Positions 7,818 to 12,627 of a DNA stretch of 15,295 nt are shown here, piece after piece. Source of the stretch: Burkholderiaceae bacterium (lineage in GTDB: Bacteria; Pseudomonadota; Gammaproteobacteria; Burkholderiales; Burkholderiaceae_D); contig JACMLV010000062.1 in the NCBI GenBank assembly GCA_014379395.1, forward strand, positions 1-15,295, read 5' to 3'. Both the position numbers and the translations under genes were made by a program. How positions within the stretch are numbered: position 1 is the stretch's first letter; each line of letters opens with the position of its first letter. The notes under the pieces are model-generated. The model worked only from the letters and a program-made list of their open reading frames with translations. It ran no database searches and was not told the DNA's origin.

Positions 7818-7842
7818 GGCGCGGGCCTTCACCGCCCGCGCC
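7818..7842 (+). terminator. Hairpin after ccsB
   Basis: Perfect 9-bp stem GGCGCGGGC/GCCCGCGCC with a seven-base loop, 15 bases past the ccsB stop. It lacks a T-run; a second, shorter stem GCCCGC/GCGGGC at 7856-7876 follows. Together these probably mark the end of the resB-ccsB transcript, perhaps with Rho. Confidence 0.5.
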
Positions 7843-7951
7843 GCGCGCCTTGCGGGCCCGCTCCCGCGATGCGGGCGGGCGTCAGCGAATTTTTGGCCGA
7901 TAGCGTAAGATCAAGAGTCGTTCTTGCCATCTTTTCGTCCCGGAGTTCGTC

Positions 7952-8929
7952 ATGCCGATCAAACGTCATCCTGGCGGCAATTCGCCGCTGCCGTCCGAGA
8001 TCACGCCGCGCGCGCTGTTCGAGTCGCGCCGCGCCTTTATCCGGCAAATCGCGACCGCGTCGGTCGCAGGGGGCGCCTTGCTGGAGATGGCCGGCCGCGA
8101 GGCGTTCGCGCAAACGGGCGCCCGGCCCAAGCTGGCCGCCCGCCTCAATCCCGCCTATTCGGCGATGGACAAGCCGAGCGCCTACAAGGACGCCACCACC
8201 TACAACAATTTCTACGAGTTCGGCACCGACAAGAGCGATCCGGCCAAACACGCCGGCACGCTCAAGCCCGAGCCGTGGCTGGTGTCGGTCGAAGGCGAGG
8301 TCAAAAAGCCGATGACGCTGGACCTGGACGCGCTGTGCAAGCTCGCGCCGCTCGAGGAGCGGCTCTACCGCCTGCGCTGCGTCGAGGGCTGGTCGATGGT
8401 GATTCCCTGGATCGGCTATTCGTTCGCCGAGTTGATGCGCAAGGTCGAGCCGAACGGCAACGCCAAATACGTCGAGTTCGTCTCGCTGGCCGACAAGCGG
8501 CAGATGCCGGGCCTCGGCAGCCGCGTGCTGGACTGGCCCTATGTCGAAGGCTTGCGCCTGGACGAGGCCAACCATCCGCTCACGCTGCTGACCCTGGGCA
8601 TGTATGGCGAGACCTTGCCGAACCAGAACGGCGCGCCGGTGCGCATCGTGGTGCCCTGGAAATACGGTTTCAAGTCGGCCAAGTCGATCGTCAAGATCCG
8701 CTTCGTGCGCGAGCAGCCGCGCACGGCCTGGAATCTGGCGGCGCCGGCGGAATACGGCTTTTATTCGAACGTCAATCCGAACGTCGATCATCCGCGCTGG
8801 TCGCAGGCGAGCGAGCGGCGCATCGGCGAGGACGGCTTTTTGACGCGCAAACGCAAGACGCTGATGTTCAACGGCTATAACGACGTCGCTTCGCTGTATG
8901 CCGGGATGGACTTGAAGAAGTTTTTTTAA
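7952..8929 (+). CDS. msrP: Protein-methionine-sulfoxide reductase catalytic subunit MsrP (YedY)
   Basis: Periplasmic molybdoenzyme that reduces methionine sulfoxide in oxidised envelope proteins, taking electrons from MsrQ. 325 residues. A twin-arginine signal is visible: SRRAFI at 25-30 followed by a hydrophobic stretch and AFAQ near 51-54, so it is exported folded with its molybdopterin cofactor. The sulfite-oxidase-type fold includes RLRCVEGWSM, where C143 is the expected molybdenum ligand. The long tail after the core (FYSNVNPNVDHPRWSQ onward) is typical of YedY. The start at 7952 is backed by GGAG six bases upstream. msrQ begins 7 bp after the stop, so the two are co-transcribed. I see no clear promoter in the 148-bp gap before it. 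Confidence 0.97.
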   Translation: MPIKRHPGGNSPLPSEITPRALFESRRAFIRQIATASVAGGALLEMAGREAFAQTGARPKLAARLNPAYSAMDKPSAYKDATTYNNFYEFGTDKSDPAKHAGTLKPEPWLVSVEGEVKKPMTLDLDALCKLAPLEERLYRLRCVEGWSMVIPWIGYSFAELMRKVEPNGNAKYVEFVSLADKRQMPGLGSRVLDWPYVEGLRLDEANHPLTLLTLGMYGETLPNQNGAPVRIVVPWKYGFKSAKSIVKIRFVREQPRTAWNLAAPAEYGFYSNVNPNVDHPRWSQASERRIGEDGFLTRKRKTLMFNGYNDVASLYAGMDLKKFF

Positions 8930-8936
8930 GGCCGCC

Positions 8937-9569
8937 ATGCTGCCCGCGCCGCGCCCCAGACAGCTGGCCCTGATCAAGGCCGCCATCTTCGCCCTGTCGC
9001 TGCTGCCGCTGGCGCGCATGGTGTGGCTGACGGCGAGCGGGCAGTTGGTCGAGCCGCTCGAATTCATCACGCACGGCACCGGCGACTGGACCTTGTATTT
9101 CCTGTGCATCACGCTGGCGGTGACGCCGCTGCGCCGCCTGACGCAGTGGAACTGGCTGATCCGGCTGCGCCGCATGCTCGGCCTGTTCGTGTTCTTCTAC
9201 GCGGCGCTGCATTTCACAACCTTCCTGTGGTTCGACCATTTTTTCGATGTCGACGAAATGTGGAAGGACGTGCTCAAGCGGCCCTTCATCACGGTCGGCT
9301 TCAGCGCCTTCGTGCTGCTCATTCCGCTCGCCGTCACCAGCACCAGCGCCATGCAGCGCCGCCTGGGCGGCAAGCGCTGGCTGTGGCTGCACCGCCTCGT
9401 GTATCTGATCGCGCCGCTGGCGATCCTGCATTTCTGGTGGATGAAGGCGGGCAAGCACAACTTCACGCAGCCGATCATTTTCGGCCTGATCGTGCTCGCC
9501 TTGCTGGGTATGCGGCTGTACTGGAGCCGCGCCAAAACGGCTACCGGGCCGACGCTGGCCAAGCCTTAG
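8937..9569 (+). CDS. msrQ: Protein-methionine-sulfoxide reductase haem-binding subunit MsrQ (YedZ)
   Basis: Inner-membrane haem b protein of the ferric-reductase-like family that passes electrons from the quinone pool or a flavin donor to MsrP. 210 residues with about six membrane segments (for example 12-30, 50-64, 81-99, 118-134, 152-168, 178-195). Histidines H92 (ALHFTTF), H152 (WLHRLVYL) and H165 (ILHFWWM) fall where the haem ligands of E. coli MsrQ lie. The start at 8937 follows AAGG and is 7 bp after the msrP stop, the normal msrPQ operon layout. The Rpn-family gene follows 55 bp downstream on the same strand. Confidence 0.96.
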   Translation: MLPAPRPRQLALIKAAIFALSLLPLARMVWLTASGQLVEPLEFITHGTGDWTLYFLCITLAVTPLRRLTQWNWLIRLRRMLGLFVFFYAALHFTTFLWFDHFFDVDEMWKDVLKRPFITVGFSAFVLLIPLAVTSTSAMQRRLGGKRWLWLHRLVYLIAPLAILHFWWMKAGKHNFTQPIIFGLIVLALLGMRLYWSRAKTATGPTLAKP

Positions 9570-9582
9570 GTTCTTCTTGCGT

Positions 9583-9612
9583 GCGCCCGGCCTTGGCCAG
9601 GGGGCCGGGCGC
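9583..9612 (+). other. Perfect hairpin between msrQ and the Rpn-family start
   Basis: 10-bp stem GCGCCCGGCC/GGCCGGGCGC with a ten-base loop, ending 12 bases before the ATG at 9625. No T-run follows. It may define the msrPQ 3' end. It also lies in the ribosome footprint of the next gene and holds the only purine-rich run there (AGGGGG), so it should depress translation of that gene if the transcript reads through. Confidence 0.6.
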
Positions 9613-9624
9613 TACCATCATCGG

Positions 9625-10674
9625 ATGGCGGACGATCACGACACCGGCTACAAGCAGCTGTTCTCGCACCCGGAAATGGTGCGCGATCTGCTGTCGGGCT
9701 TCGTGCCCTACGCATGGGCCAAACAGCTCGACGTCAGCGCCTTCGAGCGCGTCAATGCCAGTTATGTCAGCGATAACGGCCAACAGCGCCACGACGACAT
9801 GGTCTGGAAGCTGAGGCTGGGCGACGAGTGGATTTACCTCTATATTTTGCTGGAATTTCAGGCCCGCACCGATCCTTGGATGGCGCTGCGCATGCAGGTC
9901 TATGTCGGCTTGCTGTGCCAGGATCTGGTCCGGCGCCGCGAACTGGGGCCGCAGGGCAAGCTGCCGCCGGTTCTGCCCATCGTTCTCCATCATGGTGTCG
10001 CAGCGTGGAGCGCCAGCACCGATCTGGCCGATCTGTTGCTGACGCCGCCGCCGGGGCTGGCGCCATTGCAGCCGGGGCAGCGCTATTTGCTGATCGACCG
10101 CAGCCGTTACGACTCGGCCTCGTTGGCCACCCAAGCCAATCTGGTCGCCGCTCTGTTCCGGCTCGAGCATTCGCGCAACTGGCAAGACATTCATAGCGTG
10201 GTTGCCAGTCTGGTCGCCTGGCTGCACGAGGACGAACACGCATCGCTGCGCACCAGCCTGGCGCGCTGGATCGTCGTGCGTTTGCGGCGCCAACTTAAAA
10301 ATACTAAGATTCCCGTGTCGATCGATCTACCGGAGGTACACGCCATGATCACGCAAGAGTTTGAGACTTGGGCCGACGAGCTGGAATACAACGGCTTGCA
10401 AAAGGGCTTGCGGCAGGGGCGGCAGGAAGGGCTGGAGCAAGGTTTGGAACGAGGTTTGGAGCAAGGGCTGGAGCGAGGGCTGGAGCGAGGGCGCCAAGAA
10501 GGGCAGTTGCAGGCGGAACGAGCCAGATTGCACTTGTTGCTGCAAAAGCGGTTTGGCAATCTGCCGCTCGATATTGCCACCCAAATTGCGGCCGCCCAGC
10601 GGGCTCAGATAGAACAGTGGTTCGACCGCCTGTTCGACGCGCACAGTTTGGATGACATTTTCGTCGCGCCATAA
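9625..10674 (+). CDS. Rpn family recombination-promoting nuclease / putative transposase
   Basis: Predicted PD-(D/E)XK DNA nuclease of the Rpn (PF04754, 'transposase_31') family; members cut DNA, promote recombination and some act in phage defence. 349 residues. The N-terminal nuclease domain runs from HDTGYKQLFSHPEMVRDLL (5-23) through RHDDMVW (D57/D58), YILLEFQ (E77, Q79), DPWMALRMQVYVGLL and LPPVLPIVLHHG to about 160. A helical region follows, then a low-complexity stretch of nine G-x-x-x units (257-292) and a DUF4351-like C-terminus (about 299-346) with LLLQKRFGNLP and SLDDIF. The frame opens at TTG 9577, but ATG 9625 matches the family N-terminus. It has no usable ribosome-binding site and a hairpin just upstream. 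A second, well-supported start lies inside at 10345. No insertion-sequence ends surround it, so it is not a working transposon. Substrate and role here are not shown by sequence. Confidence 0.92.
   Translation: MADDHDTGYKQLFSHPEMVRDLLSGFVPYAWAKQLDVSAFERVNASYVSDNGQQRHDDMVWKLRLGDEWIYLYILLEFQARTDPWMALRMQVYVGLLCQDLVRRRELGPQGKLPPVLPIVLHHGVAAWSASTDLADLLLTPPPGLAPLQPGQRYLLIDRSRYDSASLATQANLVAALFRLEHSRNWQDIHSVVASLVAWLHEDEHASLRTSLARWIVVRLRRQLKNTKIPVSIDLPEVHAMITQEFETWADELEYNGLQKGLRQGRQEGLEQGLERGLEQGLERGLERGRQEGQLQAERARLHLLLQKRFGNLPLDIATQIAAAQRAQIEQWFDRLFDAHSLDDIFVAP
10282..10310 (+). promoter_or_regulatory. Candidate internal promoter within the Rpn-family gene
   Basis: TTGCGG at 10282-10287, a 17-base spacer and TAAGAT at 10305-10310, inside a conspicuous AT-rich patch (10291-10311) in an otherwise GC-rich gene. 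The hexamers are moderate matches (three and four of six) but the spacing is ideal, and transcription would begin about 28 bases before the internal ATG at 10345. Confidence 0.45.
10332..10337 (+). promoter_or_regulatory. Strong internal ribosome-binding site
   Basis: GGAGGT seven bases before an in-frame ATG at 10345. It is the best Shine-Dalgarno in the window, while the full-length start of the same gene has none. Confidence 0.75.
10345..10674 (+). CDS. Candidate intragenic small protein (RpnS-like antitoxin) in the Rpn-family gene
   Basis: In-frame internal reading frame of 109 residues, identical to residues 241-349 of the full-length nuclease, starting MITQEFETWADELEYNGLQ. It holds the G-x-x-x repeats and the DUF4351-like domain but none of the nuclease domain. 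Support: a strong ribosome-binding site, a plausible promoter upstream and a break between domains at this point. In E. coli and other enterics, rpn genes have been reported to make such C-terminal small proteins from internal starts, which bind and block the toxic full-length protein. That this one is made and acts likewise is inference; the methionine could also be just an internal residue. Confidence 0.6.
   Translation: MITQEFETWADELEYNGLQKGLRQGRQEGLEQGLERGLEQGLERGLERGRQEGQLQAERARLHLLLQKRFGNLPLDIATQIAAAQRAQIEQWFDRLFDAHSLDDIFVAP
10393..10500 (+). repeat. Nine 12-bp tandem units encoding G-x-x-x
   Basis: Nine in-frame 12-base units encode GLQK, GLRQ, GRQE, GLEQ, GLER, GLEQ, GLER, GLER and GRQE. 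Units four to eight (10429-10488) are the most alike, with GGGCTGGAGCAA/GGGCTGGAGCGA and GGTTTGGAACGA as variants; units seven and eight are identical. Copy number can change by slippage without breaking the frame. The segment is present in both the full-length and the internal protein. Confidence 0.9.
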
Positions 10675-10678
10675 GCAA

Positions 10679-10710
10679 ATGGCGCGCTTCCCTTGCGGCA
10701 AGCGCGCCAT
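10679..10710. terminator. Hairpin between the convergent Rpn-family and lysA genes
   Basis: Perfect 11-bp stem ATGGCGCGCTT/AAGCGCGCCAT with a ten-base loop, starting four bases past the Rpn-family stop and 22 bases beyond the lysA stop. In the lysA direction TTTGCTT follows, a weak T-tract; in the plus direction none. It probably serves both convergent transcripts. Confidence 0.65.
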
Positions 10711-10731
10711 CGACGATTACGGATGCGCCGC

Positions 10732-12009
10732 TTACTTGATCGTCGTTTCCAGCGCAAACAAATCGGTCAGCGACTCGCGCTGGCGCACCAGATGGCATTG
10801 CTGGCCGTCGACGATCACCTCGGCCGCCCGGCCGCGCGTGTTGTAGTTCGAGGCCATCGTCATGCCATACGCGCCGGCTGTCATCATCGCCAGCAAGTCG
10901 CCTTCCTCCAGCGCCAGATCGCGTTCGCGCGCCAGCCAGTCGCCCGATTCGCAGATCGGGCCGACCACGTCGTAGGTCAGCTTGGCGCTAGCGCGCTGGC
11001 GCACCGCCTGCATGTCCATCCAGGCTTGATACAGGGTCGGACGCATCATGTCGTTCATGGCCGCGTCGACCACGCAGAAATTCTTTTCCACGCCCGGCTT
11101 GAGGAATTCGACTTTGGTCAGCAGCACGCCGGTGTTGCCGACGATCGAGCGGCCAGGCTCGAAGATCACCTTCAGCGGGGCGCCGTCGTAGCGCGCGGCG
11201 CGCCAGGCGTCGATGCGCTGGAACAGGCGGCCCAGGTAGGCGCCGACCGCGACCGGCTCGGCCTCGTCCGCCTCGCCGTAGGCGATGCCGATGCCGCCGC
11301 CGATGTCGAGGTGGTGCAGGGCGATGCCCTCGGCGGCGAGCGTGTCGATCAGGTCGATCAGCTTGTCGAGCGCCTCGAGCAGCGGCGCGTCGTCCAGCAG
11401 TTGCGAGCCGATGTGGCAGTCGATGCCGGCCACGCGCAGGTGCGGCAGCTTGGCGGCGGCGCGGTAGGTGTCGAGCGCGTCGTCGAAGGCGACGCCGAAC
11501 TTGTTGGCCTTCAGGCCGGTGGCGATGTAGGGATGGGTCTTGGCGTCGACGTTCGGATTGACGCGCAGGGACACCGGCGCGCGCTTGCCCATCGCGCCGG
11601 CCACTTCGTTGAGGCGGTGCAGCTCGGGGATCGATTCGACGTTGAAGCAGAGGATGTCGTGCGACAGCGCCAGGCGCATTTCCTCGACGCTCTTGCCGAC
11701 GCCGGAGAAAATCACCTTGCGCGGATCGCCGCCGGCGGCGATCACGCGCAGCAGTTCGCCGCCCGAGACGATGTCGAAGCCGGCGCCCTGACGGGCCAGC
11801 AAGTCGAGGATGGCGAGGTTCGAGTTGGCCTTGGTGGCGTAGCACACCAGCGCGTCGCGGCCCTTGCAGGCGTCGGCGTAGGCGGCGAAGTTTTCCAGCA
11901 GCGCGGCCTTGGAATAGACGTAGGTCGGCGTGCCGAACTGTTCGGCGATGGCGCAAAGGGAGGTGCTTTCGGCGTGCAACACGCCGTCTTGGTAAGAAAA
12001 GTGCGACAT
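10732..12009 (-). CDS. lysA: Diaminopimelate decarboxylase
   Basis: Cytosolic pyridoxal-phosphate enzyme that decarboxylates meso-diaminopimelate to lysine, the last step of the pathway. 425 residues, a usual length. Fold-type III features are all present: K60 in CYATKANSN (cofactor Schiff base), the glycine-rich phosphate loop DIGGGIG (235-241), EPGR (284-287), the catalytic-cysteine motif CESGD (353-357) and GAYGMTMASNYN (379-390). ATG 12009 gives the normal N-terminus, with a hydrophilic lead before GTPTYVYS. No Shine-Dalgarno is visible, but the lptM stop codon lies only six bases upstream, so translation is probably coupled to lptM. Confidence 0.97.
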   Translation of the reverse strand: MSHFSYQDGVLHAESTSLCAIAEQFGTPTYVYSKAALLENFAAYADACKGRDALVCYATKANSNLAILDLLARQGAGFDIVSGGELLRVIAAGGDPRKVIFSGVGKSVEEMRLALSHDILCFNVESIPELHRLNEVAGAMGKRAPVSLRVNPNVDAKTHPYIATGLKANKFGVAFDDALDTYRAAAKLPHLRVAGIDCHIGSQLLDDAPLLEALDKLIDLIDTLAAEGIALHHLDIGGGIGIAYGEADEAEPVAVGAYLGRLFQRIDAWRAARYDGAPLKVIFEPGRSIVGNTGVLLTKVEFLKPGVEKNFCVVDAAMNDMMRPTLYQAWMDMQAVRQRASAKLTYDVVGPICESGDWLARERDLALEEGDLLAMMTAGAYGMTMASNYNTRGRAAEVIVDGQQCHLVRQRESLTDLFALETTIK

Positions 12010-12015
12010 AGAGAG

Positions 12016-12225
12016 TTATTGTGGTGAGGCGGGAACGGTGGATGGAGACGGCACGGGCGGGGTGGCCGGGCTGGCCGGAACGGCTGGAACGACAGGCGCG
12101 GGCGCGGCGGCAGCCGGCTTGGCGGGCGGCTTCGGCATGTACAGCGGACCCGGTTGTCCGCAGCCGGCCAGCGCGCCCGACAAGGCGACCCCGGCGGCGA
12201 TATAAAACGCTAAACAGGACTTCAC
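12016..12225 (-). CDS. lptM: Small LPS-assembly lipoprotein LptM (YifL-like)
   Basis: Predicted outer-membrane lipoprotein; the family helps mature the LPS translocon LptD. 69 residues from GTG 12225: a 21-residue signal with lipobox LAGC (19-22, lipidated C22), then GQPGPLYMPKPP and a tail almost entirely of Pro, Ala, Val and Ser. The motif after the cysteine is normally CGQKGPLY or CGLKGPLY; here the lysine is proline. An in-frame ATG at 12267 would give a 36-residue signal and overlap the cyaY start codon on the other strand; the GTG gives a normal signal length, but neither has a clear ribosome-binding site. Six bases separate it from lysA, the common lptM-lysA arrangement, and it is divergent from cyaY. 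Confidence 0.85.
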   Translation of the reverse strand: MKSCLAFYIAAGVALSGALAGCGQPGPLYMPKPPAKPAAAAPAPVVPAVPASPATPPVPSPSTVPASPQ

Positions 12226-12265
12226 GATTAGAATTGGGGTTTGATAAGAGATCTTGGAGTGTAGC
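12226..12265. promoter_or_regulatory. 40-bp divergent gap between lptM and cyaY
   Basis: A plus-strand candidate for cyaY begins at TTCACG (12221-12226, overlapping the lptM start), with a 16-base spacer and GATAAG at 12243-12248. GGAG at 12256-12259 is the cyaY ribosome-binding site. The lptM-lysA promoter must lie here or inside the cyaY coding sequence. A TCTAAT directly before the lptM GTG cannot be its -10, since transcription would start inside the gene. Confidence 0.4.
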
Positions 12266-12598
12266 ATGAGCGAATCAGAATTCCTGGCCCTGGCCGAAGC
12301 GACCCTCGACGCGGTGGAGGCCGAATTCGACCGGTTGAACGACGAGGACCTGCTCGACGTCGAGTGCAGCCGCAGCGGCAACGTGCTGCAGATCGAGTTC
12401 ATCGACAACGGCTCGAAAATCATCGTCAACAGCCAAGCGCCGATGCGGGAGTTGTGGGTGGCGGCGAAATCGGGCGGCTTCCACTACAAGCGGGTCGGCC
12501 AGAAGTGGCTCAACACGCGCGACGATTCCGAATTGTTCGCCGCGCTCTCCGGCATGGCCAGCGCGCAGGCCGGCGTGGCGCTGGCGCTGCGCGGCTAA
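12266..12598 (+). CDS. cyaY: Iron-sulfur cluster assembly regulator CyaY (bacterial frataxin)
   Basis: Small cytosolic iron-binding protein that modulates the cysteine desulfurase IscS during Fe-S cluster assembly. 110 residues, the normal size. The first helix is strongly acidic (SESEFLALAEATLDAVEAEFDRLNDEDLLD), the known iron and IscS face, followed by the frataxin sheet with NGSKIIVNSQAPMRELWVAA and GGFHYKRVGQKWLNTRD, the most conserved part of the family. ATG 12266 has GGAG six bases upstream; a TTG four codons earlier is open but unsupported. It converges with mrcA, with only 29 bp between the stops. Confidence 0.96.
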   Translation: MSESEFLALAEATLDAVEAEFDRLNDEDLLDVECSRSGNVLQIEFIDNGSKIIVNSQAPMRELWVAAKSGGFHYKRVGQKWLNTRDDSELFAALSGMASAQAGVALALRG

Positions 12599-12627
12599 GC
12601 CTTCAGGCCCGGCCGCCGCGCCTGCCG

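Noticed and set aside
7829..9175. 448-residue minus-strand frame across msrP and msrQ
   Set aside because: Antisense to two well-supported genes and spans their junction; no motif.
9577..9624. Upstream TTG start for the Rpn-family protein
   Set aside because: It adds 16 residues unlike the family N-terminus, has no ribosome-binding site and lies across the hairpin; ATG 9625 begins at the conserved HDTGYKQLF region.
10393..10500. CRISPR-like array
   Set aside because: The 12-base units are contiguous, in frame and have no spacers; they encode a G-x-x-x peptide repeat.
9625..10674. Insertion sequence, because the family is often labelled transposase
   Set aside because: No terminal inverted repeats of one kind, no target-site duplication and no DDE catalytic set; the protein is a PD-(D/E)XK nuclease.
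10693..12027. 444-residue plus-strand frame across lysA
   Set aside because: Antisense shadow of diaminopimelate decarboxylase.
12226..12267. ATG 12267 as the lptM start
   Set aside because: It gives an unusually long 36-residue lipoprotein signal and overlaps the cyaY start codon; GTG 12225 gives a normal 21-residue signal. Not excluded outright.
12605..12625. Terminator between cyaY and mrcA
   Set aside because: Only a 5-bp CAGGC/GCCTG stem with an 11-base loop and no T-run; too weak to call.
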